Origin: Notamacropus eugenii | Taxonomy: Eukaryota; Chordata; Mammalia; Diprotodontia; Macropodidae | Assembly: GCF_028372415.1 (NCBI RefSeq) | Contig: NC_092878.1 | Span: forward strand, 67,225,830 to 67,289,829 | Length of the DNA: 64,000 nt | Direction of reading: 5' to 3' | Shown: positions 34,312 to 46,319 of the stretch, in pieces | Numbering within the stretch: position 1 is the first letter of the stretch | Layout of the letters: each line of letters starts with the position of its first letter | Translations under genes and position numbers: made by a program | The notes under the pieces: generated by a model | Seen by the model: the letters and a program-made list of their open reading frames with translations, nothing else | Databases searched by the model: none | What the model was told of the DNA's origin: nothing

Positions 34312-35304
34312 TGACATTCATTTTTTTTAAATTGAGTTTCAAATTTCTTCCCTCTCCTCCCTCCTTGTTAAGAAGGCAAGCAATTTAATATCAGTTATAC
34401 AAGTGCAGTAATGCAAAACATTATCATATGTCATGTAAAAGAAAACAAGCTAAAAAAATAAACCCAAGAAATATGAAAAAAAATTTAAAAATCATGATTT
34501 GATCTACATTCAGACTCCATTGCTTCTTTCTCTGGAGGTAGATAGCATTTTTCATTATAAGCCCTTTGGAACTGTCTTAATTTACTGTATTGCTGAGAAT
34601 AGCTAAGCCATTCACAGATGATCATTATACAATATTGCTTTTACTGTGTACAGTGTTCTCCTGGGTCTGCTCACTTCATTTTGCATCAATTTATGTAAGT
34701 CTTTCCAGGTTTTTCTGAAATCATCATGCTCAACATTTCTTATAGTGCAATAGTATCCCATCACAATCATAAACCGCAGCTTGTTCAGCCATTCCCCAAT
34801 TGATGGGCATCCCTCAATTCCCAGTTTTTCCCCCACTACAAAAGAACTACTTTTATGCATTTGTTTATGAGGTTTTTATAACCTAACATATAGTCAGATT
34901 TTCTGTAAGTGCTTTAAAGTCCTCAGTGCCATTAAATATCTATATCTTCCCCTGAAGAATTTTATTCAATTTTGTTGGGCCGATGACTTTGCCCTCCAGA
35001 GTGTCATGTCCCAAGGCTTCTGAACTTTTAATGTGGAAACTACTATATCTTATTTTATCCTGACTGGAACTCCATGATATTTGAATTATTTCTTTCTTGA
35101 TGTTTGTATTATTTTCTCCTTCACTTGGGAGCTCTGGGATTTGGCTATTATATTCCTGGTAGTTCTCATTTGGAATCTTTTTCAGGAGATGGTCAACAAA
35201 TTCTTTCAATTTCTATTTTATCCCCTGATTCTAGGATATGAGGGCCATTTGCCTTGATAATTTCTTGAAATATGATGCTCAGGCATTCAGGTAGTCCAAT
35301 ATTC

Positions 35305-35395
35305 CTCACTCAAAACAAAGTCAAGTGAAAGTCATGTCATTATTTCTCTGATGTCATGGTCTTCTTCAGTAACAAAGGATGAACACACATTTCTT
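35305..35395 (+). mobile_element. RTE 3'-end fragment nested in the HAL1-like element
   Basis: 'ctcactcaaaacaaagtcaa', 'gtcatgtcattatttctctg' and 'atgtcatggtcttcttcagt' match the sense RTE 3' end. Its orientation is opposite to the host element. Confidence 0.7.
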
Positions 35396-36269
35396 AAAAT
35401 ATTTATTCTTGATCTATTTTTCAGGTTAATTGATTTTACAATGAGACATTTCATATTTTCTTGTATTTTTCCCATTCTTTTAATTTAATTTTATTGTTTC
35501 TTGATGTCTTATGGAGTCATTAGCTTCCACTTGCCCAATTCTACGTTATAAAGATTTCTTCTCTTCCAGAAATATTTGTAAATCTTCTCCATTTAGCCAA
35601 TTCTGCTTTTTAAGTTCTTCTCTTCAGTGGATTTCCGTACCTTTTTACCATTTGGTCTATTTTTAAAAGTTTTATCTTCCTTGTATTTTTGTCCCTCCTT
35701 TACCAAGCTGTTGATTCGTTTTCATTATTTTCATGTATCTCATTTCTTTTCTTAATTTTTCTTCTACTTCTCTTACTTGATATTTTGGTGGTGGGGAGCT
35801 GTTCTAGAAATTTTTTTTCTTTTGAGCCTGAGACCAATTCACATTTTTTCTGTGAGGCTTTGCATGTAGATATTTTGACATGGTTTTCTTCTTCTGAATT
35901 TGTGTTTTGATATTTCCTGTCATTATAGTAACTTCCTATGGTCTGGTTCTTTTTTATTGTTTTCTCACTTTTCAACTTATTTCTCAAATTTAACTTTAGG
36001 TTACCTTCCAGGATGGAGGGGTTGTTATCTGAAGATTTAGGTCTTTTGCGATGATATTTTCAGAGTTAGTTTTGGGAGTCTGTAAGTTTTCAGTTCTTCC
36101 AAGGTGGTATGATCTAAGGAGAGGTGTGGGCACTGTTCTCCTGACCAGTACTCTGGTCTGTGAGTGACCACAAACTCTCTTTTCTATCCTGGAACTATGA
36201 CCAGAGTCCCTGTTCCTGATAGTGCTCCTCCTTCCTGTGAGACTTGATTCATAATCATGTATGGACAAC

Positions 36270-36338
36270 AAATCATCATGTCACTTGTCTCCTAGAGCAA
36301 GCCATCTAATTGTCACAAGTCACCATAGGGACATGGCC
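36270..36338 (+). repeat. Left arm of a 1.3-kb-spaced inverted repeat
   Basis: 'tcatcatgtcacttgtctcc', 'agagcaagccatctaattgt' and 'cacaagtcaccataggg' recur in reverse complement at 37658-37727 with about two substitutions. It lies within the HAL1-like 5'UTR. Confidence 0.85.
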
Positions 36339-36685
36339 AAAATGTTCCCTCTTAATCTCCTTCTTGTCTAATCCTTTTACCTTCAGTGGTCTGAGACTTC
36401 TTGAAGACACTGCTACTGATTCAATCATTGCCAGTGCCTGCTACTGGCTTGCCCAGGTATGGCCTGTGCAGTACTGTGCTCTCATTCCAAGGAGAAAGAT
36501 ATTTCTTGGTGACCTTCTAAGTTGTCTTATGCTAGAAAAATATTTTATCCTGTCATTTTGTTGATTCTTCCATTACAGGATTAATTTTGAGGGTTTATTT
36601 TAATACTATTTGGAGGGAAATTTGGGGAGAGCTTAGGTGAGTCCATGCCTTTACTCCACTATCTTGGCTGTGCTTTATTAAGTAA

Positions 36686-37657
36686 TTTTTTTTTTCCATT
36701 TTCATACAGCTGTATGAGTCAAAGCAGGATTTAAATCTAAGTCTGCCTGAATATAAACCAAGACTTGTATCCATTATGCCAGCGTCTTTTCTTGTCTGAC
36801 ACTAAGATTCCTAAAAGATAAAGAGTTGAGTCTAAAGTGACTTCTGGCCAATGAATTATCCACTCATTTTTTTTTCTCTGTGTAGTTTCTAAGGAAGTTT
36901 TAGAGAAATGATTTGCATGTCTACAAAGTCCTTGTGTGGGATTATTTTCAAAGTTCTCTGCAAACTTAAAGAGTCTCATGATTACAAAGAACATTGTAAA
37001 AGCAAGAAATCTAAGAAGAAAACTGTTCAATTGCTAACAGTGAGCAATCTTTTTTTGGCTGTTTAATTATCTGCAAGGTATTTTGAAGAAAAATAAAGTA
37101 TTGCAAGAAGTCCACAGTTCAGTAGAAGTAAAGGAAAAATATTGTTCTTTCAAAGGATTATGCATCCCAATGCAACTTTCTAATGATGAAAAGAGTTCTG
37201 AGAACATGATGAGAGGTGGTCCAAATGTTCTAATATGAGAATATAGCCTAGAGAATATGACCTTCCTATAGAATTCCACCTGCATATTATGTTTCCAAGC
37301 AGACTGATGCCCTATGCAAGTCTTTCTACCTAGTTTACAAAGATTACCCTTCGTGCCCTCTCCCACGTTTCACTCAGCCTTCACTGGAAGGCTCATAAAA
37401 TTAATAGATGTCCAAGAACACTGAAAGATCATCCAGCTAAAGTCTTCAAGACTGAGAAAATGAAAACTAAAAACTGCTTTAAGAAATGTAGAGTGTCCTT
37501 GACCCATAGGTATAGCTTGGAATAGCTATGGGAGCAAAAACTGGAAGATCGGGATTATGTATGTAGAGGGACCATTGCAGAATCACAAAGGACAGTGTTT
37601 GTTTAGGTGTTTTGTTCTCACATCAGAAGAGGACCAAATATTCCTCCAGACAGTATG
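36686..37657. other. Unannotated DNA inside the inverted repeat
   Basis: No repeat family recognised. Two antisense ORFs of 97-99 codons (36737-37030, 37067-37366) have no known domain. Confidence 0.4.
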
Positions 37658-37727
37658 GGCCATGTCCCTATGGTAACTTGTGACAATTAGATGGCTTGCT
37701 CTAGGAGATAAGTGACATGATGATTGT
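37658..37727 (-). repeat. Right arm of the inverted repeat
   Basis: 'ggccatgtccctatggtaac', 'ttgtgacaattagatggctt' and 'gctctaggagataagtgaca' pair with 36270-36338. Homology stops at both edges of the arm. Confidence 0.85.
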
Positions 37728-37782
37728 TCCCTAGCAGCGATATTGCAGGATCAGATGAGAGAGTGAAGTTATCTTACATGAC

Positions 37783-37893
37783 ACTGACAAATCAGTCCAA
37801 TGTCTTTGCCAAAACAACAACAGTAACAGCAACAAAGATTTAACCCAAAAATGTCCAAGTGACTGAAATGACTGAACAACTACATGACATTGG
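37783..37893 (+). mobile_element. tRNA-derived SINE tail fragment
   Basis: 'tccaatgtctttgccaaaac' followed by 'caagtgactgaaatgactga' and 'acaact' is the SINE 3' tail. Confidence 0.72.
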
Positions 37894-38819
37894 AAAGTGG
37901 AGAAATGTGAAGCATGAGGTTAGAAATGCCCCTTTAACCATGGAGATGAAATGCAGCCCTTTGATGGCAGCTTCATTGAGGGATATTGTGGCCACTCTAC
38001 TTTAATTGTAGCTCTGCCCTGCTAATATATATTGCCTATAGATGTGCTGCACTTGTTTCTCCTACATATTAAGCCTCCTCTTCACTCTTCTGGGGTGCAA
38101 CTTAATTACCCCTCTTCTCATCCCCATAGTAATAATCTTCCTAAACTGTCTTTGACTATTTTTTCCTTTATTATGAGACTGATGATTCACACATTTTCTA
38201 AACCTATTACAGAAAGAGAGGAGAGGGAGTATAGCAGAAATAAACAATGGAATTGGATTCAGAATACCTCAGTTTCCTGATATCTGGTCTAATGCATCCA
38301 TTCTGGGTCTAAGTTGTAAGAAGGACACTCATAAGCTTGAGAGCAGCATCCATAGCAGGCAACTAAAGTGGTTGAAGGGCCATGAGTCCATGCCACATGA
38401 AGACCAGGTGAAGGAACTGACCAAAAAAGGCCAGAAAAGTACAGTTTAAAGTTTAGGCAAAAACAAACTACAAATTCAGAAAAGACAAGTTTTGCTGTGA
38501 AATAGGAGAGATGAGAAATGTTCCATTTGGCTCAGAGGGTCGATCAAGGAGCAGCAAGAAGTTATAGAGGCAATTTTTGGATATAATGAGAAACTAGCCA
38601 ATAACTAGAACCTTCTAATGGGATGGAGTTCAATATGGCAGGTTCTGCATCCACTCCCACACCCATCTAGGAAATCTTCAAGCAGAAACTTCATTGACAC
38701 ACATAAGGTCCATTGTGGTAGGTTTCCCTTTCAGACCTGCATTGGACTATATGGCCACAGAGGTGTCTCTTCCTTAAATTCTGTGATTCTTGTGAAGCAG
38801 TGGCACTAGAAAGTCATTG
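37894..38819. other. Unannotated DNA
   Basis: Nothing recognised over about 900 bp. Confidence 0.4.
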
Positions 38820-38942
38820 ACCCAGAAGAAAGTGAGGCTGGTGACCTTGCACAGCCCTCCATCACTCAAATAAAAGTCAAGTGCAAATCGTGTCATCATA
38901 TTGATGTCATGGTCCTCTTCAAGAATGAAGGACAAACATAAC
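38820..38942 (+). mobile_element. RTE 3'-end fragment
   Basis: 'gaaagtgaggctggtgacct', 'aaataaaagtcaagtgcaaa' and 'gtcatggtcctcttcaagaa' then 'tgaaggacaaaca' are the sense RTE-type 3' end. Confidence 0.8.
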
Positions 38943-38954
38943 CTATGAGTGAAT

Positions 38955-39090
38955 AACATCTCCTCTCCTCTTCTCTCCTCTCCTCTCCTCTCCTCTCCTC
39001 TCCTCTCCTCTTGTCTTCTCTCGTCTTCTCTCTTCTTATCTCCTCTCCCCTCTTCTTCTCTCGTCACCTCTCCTGTCCTCTCCTCTGGTG
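38955..39090. repeat. (TCTCC)n pyrimidine-rich tract
   Basis: TCTCC pentamers with TCTTC interruptions. The antisense ORF reading Arg-Gly-Glu-Glu repeats (38774-39112) is an artefact. Confidence 0.92.
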
Positions 39091-39440
39091 TTCTACCCAG
39101 GGGAAGGTGCACTCTGTGGCCAAAAGCAGCCTTTTTTTCCTTTAGGTTTACTGCCTAGATTTCTTGCTCAAAGACCAAGTCTTAAAACTAATTCACTCTG
39201 GAGCTCATAGACTGGACAACCAGTTCCCATCCACCTAGCACAGAGTGAATATAATTACTAAATAGTAACTAAAACTTCTCTTTTACCCAGAAACCTGAGG
39301 GTCTTCCCCTCCCAGTTTGATTTTTTTTGGATTAAAGGCACCACCTTGTATATAACCACTTAAAGAAGGCTATTCAATGAATGGGTGTATCTCACTCAAA
39401 GTGAGAATGCTATAGAACCTGAAAGCACCAGGATTTCACA
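39091..39440. other. Unannotated spacer
   Basis: Nothing recognised. Confidence 0.4.
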
Positions 39441-39636
39441 TTGCATCCTGGGCCATCTCCAGTCATGGTGATGAATATCAGACCACTGGACCCAGATGCC
39501 TCAGGAGAAGAAAGTTGGGTTGGTGATTTTGCACAAACCCTCCCTCACTCAAATCAAAGTCAACTGCAAGTCATGTCATCTTCCCATTGTCATAGTCCTC
39601 TTAGAGACAAAGGACAAACACAACAACAAAAACAAG
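39441..39636 (+). mobile_element. RTE 3'-end or RTE-derived SINE
   Basis: 'gcatcctgggccatctccag', 'gaccactggacccagatgcc', 'ccctcactcaaatcaaagtc' and 'gtcatagtcctcttagagac' then 'aaaggacaaacacaacaac' are more complete than the copy at 38.8 kb. Confidence 0.82.
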
Positions 39637-40380
39637 CATTTATGAGCTTCAGTTTCTTCATCTCTGCGTTGGCACACATTCCAATGAAATGGTTAGTTAT
39701 TCTTTATTCACATTAAAGAATTTAATGAGGACTCATGCCAGTCTGATATGGCCACTTTTTTGTTCTGATACTGGGTCAGAGGTCCAGTCAGGAGTTGGAC
39801 AGTTCTGACAAGCTGTAGAATAACCAGAACCACTTTAAACATGTAATTAGCCTGTTTTATCTTGAGAAACAAATAAAGGGAGCTGAAGCCTTTTTGCAAA
39901 AGTATTAAGGTAGGGCAAATCAACACCTTCACTGTCATCTGTTTCCTTTCTTCCTTCCTCATCCCCACAACTTTTGTTACTCCAATCCAGAGTAAACACA
40001 CAATAATGCATATAGGGATTGGAAAAATATTAGGTGTTCAGTGGTTAAATCTACAGATTTATCAGCTGCTGTGTTTTTGGATACTTGGATCTCCTCTTCC
40101 CTTTAAGGGAAGAAACCTATTTTGATCATACTTCCTCAATCTATTAAATGGAAGCAATAAGACTTGTAATCATTTCCAGGTCTTTGCATGCATTTTCATC
40201 TACGCCTGGAATGCACTTCCTCCTCAGCCACTCTAACTTGTTTAGGTGGAACCACCAACCCAAGACCTTTCTTGATGCACTCTTCACCTTCATCCACCAA
40301 ACAACTACCCCCACCCTTACATGTTAGTGTTCTCTTCAGAAATCACTTTGCATATTTTTAGCATTTATCTGTTTGTGTCC
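39637..40380. other. Unannotated DNA
   Basis: No feature recognised. The 97-codon antisense ORF (39708-40001) lacks known domains. Confidence 0.4.
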
Positions 40381-40510
40381 ATGTACTGGTCCTTTGAAAG
40401 AATGCAAGCTTTGTAACAGAAGAAATTGCTTCACTTTTGTTCACAAGGCTTAATATACTGGCACTAAAAAAGACACTTGGTAAAGGTTTGCCAAATTCAA
40501 ATCAACCAAT
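40381..40510 (+). mobile_element. L2 3'-end fragment (diverged)
   Basis: 'aatgcaagctttgtaacaga', 'aggcttaatatactggcact' and 'aagacacttggtaaaggttt' follow the L2 3' end loosely. Confidence 0.45.
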
Positions 40511-40559
40511 GTATGCTACCTACCTTATATGGCAGGTAGGGGGAAAACACTGTAAGCCA

Positions 40560-40790
40560 AAATAGGTAAAATTTGTATAGTTCTTTAAGGTTTGCAAAGC
40601 ATTTTGCAAATATTCTCTCATTTGATCCTTAAAACAACACTGGGAAATAGGGGTTGTTGTTGTCCTCATTTTATAGGTGAAGAAACTGAGGCAGACAAAA
40701 GCTAAGTTACTTGCTCAGGGTCCTTCAGATTTTAACTTTCCTGATTCTAGGTCCAGTATTCTCTCTACTGCACCAGCCTAGGACCCTATA
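40560..40790 (-). mobile_element. MIR-type SINE, antisense
   Basis: 'aaggtttgcaaagcattttg', 'ctcatttgatccttaaaaca' and 'ttataggtgaagaaactgag' then 'ctctctactgcaccagccta' run in reverse MIR order. Confidence 0.85.
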
Positions 40791-40925
40791 AGATACAAAA
40801 TAGATGTGATTTATTATCTATATGGGGTTTTACAGAGGAAATGGTACTAATGGTACTAATCTGGCTACTTGCCTTTGTGTCCTTGGACAATTCCCTTAAT
40901 TATTCTGAACTTTAGTGTTTTCATC

Positions 40926-41200
40926 CAAGTGAGATCCATCATAGTAGACAGAGTGCTGAGCTTAAATCCAAGTAGATCTGGTCCAAATCCTATTTCTGTC
41001 TCTGTGACCCTGGGCATGTTATTTCACCTTTCACCTCTCTAAGACTTTTGTGAGAGAGAAGGTACTGACTTGCATTTATAGAGAAAACTCTTCGCATAAA
41101 TCACCACACAGGCCCAACCTCAATCCCTTCTAAAATGAAAAGGGTTGGTCTCCATTACTTCCAAATTCCTTTCTAAATTTAATTATGATCCTATAAAGAA
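40926..41200 (+). mobile_element. MIR-related SINE, sense
   Basis: 'catagtagacagagtgctga', 'tctgtgaccctgggcatgtt', 'tttcacctctctaagact' and a 3' end 'ttaattatgatcctat' show the same family layout as 15.9 kb. Confidence 0.65.
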
Positions 41201-41714
41201 AGCTCTGAGAGAAATATAAAGTACTATCCAAAAGTACTAGAATTTTCAGATGCCCTAGTTCTATGAGTATGCGTATCTTAGTTGCATTCTTTCTGTGTGG
41301 GCAGCTTTATTTTTCTGTAACCCACAAGTTTGCAAAAGTTTTCAGACTTGTCAGAACGACCCATTCACTACCATTGCAGTGGCCCAAAACATTTGCAAAG
41401 CAAGCATGTTTATAAGACTTGCCCACAAGAAATCATCCTCACAAAGGAGAAAATGAAGGCGCTCTATCCCTGCCAATTCTACTTTACTGAAGCCTCCAAA
41501 GAAGTCTTTAGCATTCTTTATCTTATTTTGTATACACCACATTCTTCATGGAAGAAGGAACCAGAGAAAATGCTGCAGATCAGAATAGGTAAAGTGCAGT
41601 CATATTCTTTGGGTGAAGGCACTGGGCTGTTGTTCTAGCCTGGAAAATAAATATCTGCTTTGACAGCCCCTGAATCTCATCAGCTTTATGCAAAGAGAGG
41701 AGGGGTGGGGTGGG
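41201..41714. other. Unannotated DNA
   Basis: Contains a 102-codon plus ORF (41330-41638) that I do not recognise and that no signal supports. Confidence 0.4.
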
Positions 41715-41752
41715 GAAGAGAAATATATAAAAATATATATATATATAATGTA
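41715..41752. repeat. (TA)n microsatellite
   Basis: TATATA run following a G-rich segment. Confidence 0.8.
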
Positions 41753-43104
41753 CATTCAAGTGCTTAGTATACACAAAAGAAAGATGCTTGTGTCTTACTC
41801 AGAAAAATGACACTGCTGAATATTCATGAGAGATACATTTATCCCCCCTGTAGGCACAAAATATTTGTATAAATATGAAATCTGTGCATAATTACGTGAA
41901 AGCAGACATCCCCCAGAGGTTAAATATGCTAACATAGCAAGAAAGGTCCTGCCCTCCTGTAGATTTTATTAAATTAATGCAAGTGTTTGAAAGGATGTAA
42001 ACACTAAGGAAGAGAAGAATTGTTTAGGGTAGTCTAAAGGGGTAAAACTAGGAGTAATGAGACTGAACTAAGCAAAGAAAGTTTAGGTTGAAACATTTTT
42101 TTTAAACTATGTTGTGCTCTGCTCCCCAGTGATGCTGTTAGAAATGCTTTCAGCCTTAATTTTAGAGTCTAATGAAATCTATTAAGCTGAAATTACCTTT
42201 CTGGGAAAGTGGCAAAAGCTCTATTCCTTGGCATGCTGTGTGTGATTGGACTTTTAAGATTTTTCCTTTCTATGGCTGGAGTGTTGAAAAGGGAAATAGG
42301 AGCATATGTCTCATTTTCCCAGTTTTGTCCTTGATTGGTGTGTGGTCTTGGACACTTGATTCAATGACTTCATATTCTTTGTCCTGACCTTGAATGGTTA
42401 GCTTAGTTCTGACTTTCAGGTAAAGTACTGCTTTGTGTTGAGCTCTGCTAAGTCAATGAAGGATAAACAAAACAACAAACAAAACCCGCCAAAATACCCC
42501 ACACACCTCCTACTTCCCAACTCTTCTCATTTATGGGTTTCCCCATGTCATCGATCAGTCTCAAATGCAAGAGACAGAATTTGAGACTAGACCTTTGATT
42601 GCACTGGAATAGCAAAGGCTCAGGTGAAGCAATTCATTCTACCTATCCAAATTGGCACCTTAGATGTAATGGTTGCCTAGGACATGGAAAATTTAAGTGT
42701 TTTCAAAGACTGGCACAGTCACCATGTGTCAAAGGCAGAGCTTGAAACTCACGGTCATTGATGACAGGTTCAAGTATATACATAGAGTCAAATGCCTTCT
42801 TGTCCACGTATGCACAAAATGAGCAGAGAAAACTCTGTCTTGGGGTTGTGGAAGTCTATGAAGTTCCTCTGCAGAGCACAGGAGGATGAAATTTTCTCAT
42901 TAATATTATTTGCCTTCTCCATCCCTCCCCTTTTCCATTTCCTAAAACCCTTTTCCTTCAAATCCTGGTGCTTTTTCCTTGATAAAGGCTTTTCCTACAG
43001 GAGTTTCATTCTACTGTATAGTCAGAGAAGAAACCTGACCCTCCCATTGTGTCTTTCTAGTATTTATGCTGCTGTTCATAAGGGGAAGAGTAAGAGCCTA
43101 TGGA
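41753..43104. other. Unannotated DNA
   Basis: About 1.35 kb without recognised repeat. The 130-codon plus ORF at 42792-43184 runs into the next SINE and has no known domain. Confidence 0.4.
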
Positions 43105-43290
43105 AGGATCTTGAATTAGAGTACCTCGGTTTAAATGGCCACAATTTTCCATGTGAACTTGTCCCAGAAGTAACCTTACCATGACCTTACGAATCTGGGC
43201 CTCATTATTTTCCTTACCCATAAAATAAAAGAGTCAAACTAAATAACCCCTACATACTCTTTCCTCTATAAATATATGTTCCTATGATGA
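43105..43290 (+). mobile_element. MIR-related SINE, sense
   Basis: 'gatcttgaattagagtacct', 'cctcattattttccttaccc' and 'ataaaataaaagagtcaaac', with a 3' end 'tatatgttcctatgatgact'. Confidence 0.6.
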
Positions 43291-43334
43291 CTAGGCACAT
43301 ACCTGTCTTCACTACTGAGGAAAATAACTTCCTG

Positions 43335-43510
43335 AAACCATAGAATCACATAATCCTAGAATAGTAGTGCTCTAAACACCTGAGAGGACAAATTTAGTCT
43401 AACCTCCCTGTTTTACCGAGAAGGATGCTGAAGTATACGGAAGTCAAGTGACTTGTTTGGGATCCCACAACTGGTTAATGGTGAAGCTAGGGCTCTTTAC
43501 ATCTGGCCCT
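43335..43510 (+). repeat. Old interspersed-repeat fragment
   Basis: 'accatagaatcacataatcc', 'ttagtctaacctccctgttt' and 'gaagtcaagtgacttgtttg' are of the 'tcatagaatcatag...agtccaacc' type. Confidence 0.55.
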
Positions 43511-43524
43511 GTGCACTCATCAGT

Positions 43525-44120
43525 AAGTTACACTTTTTCACATGTTGGAATTTTGGCATTATTGTCCTCTTCTGGGTTAATGTTTTGACCTTCCCTATTA
43601 CTGTAGCAGCTTTCTGTGGTCAAGGCTCCCTTTGGTTTCTCCCTGGGGCCCAGGAAGCACTATCCCATGCTTCTTATGATGGGGGCCAGGGACCTGGTCA
43701 CTGGCTTTCCATGCCACCTAAGCTTGTGGCTTACCCTCTGTGTTGGAGGTGGTCTAGCTTAGTTGAGCCCGTTGTGTTGGGGTTATAGGGCTTGCAATTT
43801 GCCTTATATGTTGAGGTTGGAGGCCTCACTACTGACCTGCTGAGGCAGGATTGCTGCTCTGTGCTATGTCTAAGAGCCTCCTGAGGACTTTCCTGAATAT
43901 CATCTGCAATGGGCTGCACCCACTTTTTACCTGAGACAGACCTTTCCTGAAGTCTTTCTAAGTTATCTTAATTGGAAATTTGGTTTACTCAATCTTTTTG
44001 TGGGTTCTGTCACTCCAGAATCCTTTTAAAGTCTTCATTGTACATTATTTCTGAGGAAAATTGGTTAGAGTTCAGGCAACTTCCTGGCTTCTCTTTGCCA
44101 TCTTTACTCTACCCCCTCAA
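43525..44120 (-). mobile_element. Detached L1/HAL1 5'UTR fragment
   Basis: The G+C-richer plus strand ends 'ctctttgccatctttactct', the antisense of an L1-type 5' terminus ('..agatggcaaagag'). The composition matches the 5'UTR segments at 36.0-36.7 and 48.0-48.7 kb. ORF1 is not seen next to it. ORFs at 43453-43788 and 43731-43919 are incidental. Confidence 0.6.
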
Positions 44121-45134
44121 TGACACTCTTTTGCGATGGAGATTGTAAGCCTTTTAACAAAACCTTAGAGTAAAGGAAGAGACTTCAGATTTCATTCTGT
44201 CTAACATTTACCTGAAATATGAATGTTTTCAAATGTCCAAACCAACTCTTACTGTTTTGGTGTTAAGCTACACCACCTTCATAGGCAAAGAATGGAAGTA
44301 ATCAACAAGACTAGTTAATGATTTAATTAAGTTAGAAGATACAATATTGCTGTCAAAGGAATATACAGCTCTCTTGTCTCCTATAAGAATGTGACTTAAA
44401 CTGTTTCATTATTTGTAAGGTTGTAAGAATGTTTAAACAGCACCAATGTTCACAATTAAAATACGTTAGGGATATTTGAGGAATGTTGGAAACTTTTTGA
44501 GGTGAAACTGAAGACGAAAACCACAACTTTCCATGAAACAGCCAGTACAGCTGTCAGAGATATGGACTTGAATATATTGGTTCACTGTTCTGACCCAATG
44601 ATGTACTTGCGAAGAGCCAATCAGTGAAAATATGGCAGAGAACACAAGACCATCTTCCCTCAACAATGTAGCTGAAATAGAACATTTAAGGAGAGGAGGC
44701 AGTATTACCAAGTCCAGCATTCCTATTGACATCTGTTTGATTATCTCTCAAGGAAATAATGAGAGGCAAGAGCTTAAAGTTAATGAAAATTTATCTAATT
44801 CAAAATCATATGAAAAGGCAATAGACCCAGAAAATGTTCTTTTATTTGAACTAAATTAAAGCATCTGAATTTTTGAAAGTATCATTCTATTCAACCTTTG
44901 GAAATAAAAGACTTACCTTTTAATAGAAAATCCACATTTCATCATAAAGGTGAAATATGGTGACCTTGACTAAGTTATTCCAAAGAGAAGTGAGTTCACT
45001 TTTTTGAATATAGACATACCCTGGTCTAAAGGTACGACAACTAATTATGTAACTATTAGCCACATTTTTTAACCTTTTGATATTTTCAGCCTGGACAATC
45101 TCTTGGGGAGTCAGATCTACATATCATAACCTGG
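44121..45134. other. Unannotated DNA
   Basis: No feature recognised. Overlapping opposite-strand ORFs (44466-44859) look accidental. Confidence 0.4.
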
Positions 45135-45460
45135 ATTAGCAGTGTGGTATAGTGGTTGGAATGTTGGTCTTGCAGTCAGGAAGACCTGGGTTTTGAAACT
45201 CATCTCAGTCACTTCATAGTTGTGTAAACCTAAGCAAGTTAATTAACCTCTCTGAGCCACAGTTTTCTCCTTTGTAAAAAGAGGATAACAGCCCCTAACC
45301 TGTGATTATTGTCTCAAAAAAGATAAAATATGTTGTGTTTTGCAAATGTTTGTACATAGGAGATATTTTCAGCTAGGTAGTTGAATCCCTACTGCCTAAC
45401 ACTGTGCCTAGAATGTAGTATACACTTAATAAATACTTGAGTGATTAGCTACTATTATTA
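45135..45460 (+). mobile_element. MIR/CORE-SINE with L2-type 3' end, sense
   Basis: 'agtgtggtatagtggttgga' (box A), 'cagtcaggaagacctgggtt' (box B side), 'aacctctctgagccacagtt' and 'cactgtgcctagaatgtagt' then 'acttaataaatacttgag'. This is a nearly complete MIR layout including the L2-like tail. Confidence 0.88.
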
Positions 45461-46084
45461 TCTATTGAACAAAGTAGCACTTTCCTTTTCCCCAAATTGA
45501 TTTTCTAAACCTTTAAAGAAAAAATAACTTCTAACTATTTGGTAAATGTCTATGTTCATTCAAAGTCCTTACATCTTTCATCCAGGGAAGTAATTCCTGT
45601 GGAAAAGGGACCAGCCATTCCCATCAATTGCAAAGCAATAGCAATTCAAAGGACTGGTAAGTCAGGCTAGCAGAAGCATCAAGGTACTCTGAGAAAGCGA
45701 TAGGAAGCTAGTCAAACTACCACCACTACCTTGACCACCATCTGTTCTCAAACCCTGACAGATATATCTCAAGACCTTGAATCAAGAGCCTTGGCAATAG
45801 CGCTGTTTCTCGTCCAATACCCTCAGACTTCATCTCTGGTAAACATTACCTGTGGAGATGCAGTGTGGCAAATATTCCTGTAGGTACTACATCCCCAGCT
45901 AATAAAGATCTAGAAAAGAAATTTGTCAGCAAAGTTGTTGGCATTTTCAAATTCTTCAAAAATGGAAAGTGATATGTTATCAGTGGAAATAACATTAAAG
46001 AAGAGGCTTTATAATATATGCTTTGACAATACACCCAAAGGACAATGAAACTTTTCCATCTTATTTGCTACTGAAATCTTGCAT
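45461..46084. other. Unannotated DNA
   Basis: No repeat recognised. The plus strand at 45840-46000 has a partly open frame but no domain that I know. Confidence 0.4.
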
Positions 46085-46215
46085 GCATTATCTCCTCCAA
46101 TAAAATGTGAGTTCTGTGAAAGAGAGAACTGTTATTGTGCTATTAGTATCCTCAGTTTTAGCACAGTGATTTGGATATAATATGTATTTAATAAATGCTT
46201 TTTCATTCATTCATT
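46085..46215 (+). mobile_element. L2 3'-end fragment
   Basis: 'gagttctgtgaaagagagaa', 'gcacagtgatttggatataa' and 'tatttaataaatgctttttc' followed by ATTC repeats are the L2 3' terminus. Confidence 0.75.
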
Positions 46216-46319
46216 CACTTCTTACTCTGACATCTAATAATAGCATGGAAATGACCCTAAGTTCTACAAATGTATATAGAGCCCAAATTTTACCCAAACT
46301 GAAAAGAATTAGGGCAATA

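Larger units (their letters stand above)
34312..36685 (-). mobile_element. HAL1-like element (L1 lacking most of ORF2)
   Basis: Minus-strand order: 5'UTR (36685-about 35990; the end 'cactatcttggctg' echoes the L1 5' end), an ORF1-like N-terminus (35987-35700; MRNKLKSEKTIKKNQTIGSY then YQNTNSEEE, parallel to L1 ORF1), ORF1 middle and C-terminal remnants (to about 34930), then directly the last 80 or so residues of ORF2 (34860-34612, with 'GEWLNKLRFMIVMGYYCTIR') and a 3'UTR. The endonuclease and RT domains are absent. The length of about 2.4 kb fits HAL1 ('half-L1'), but a private internal deletion of an L1 is not excluded. An RTE piece is nested in it. Confidence 0.72.

Noticed and set aside
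38774..39112. 112-codon ORF with Arg-Gly-Glu-Glu repeats
   Set aside because: Translation of the (TCTCC)n tract and an RTE 3' end.
42792..43184. 130-codon plus-strand ORF
   Set aside because: No recognisable domain, and it ends inside a SINE; the length is within chance expectation for 64 kb.
44466..44859. Overlapping opposite-strand ORFs of 75-88 codons
   Set aside because: No family recognised; mutual overlap on opposite strands suggests chance.
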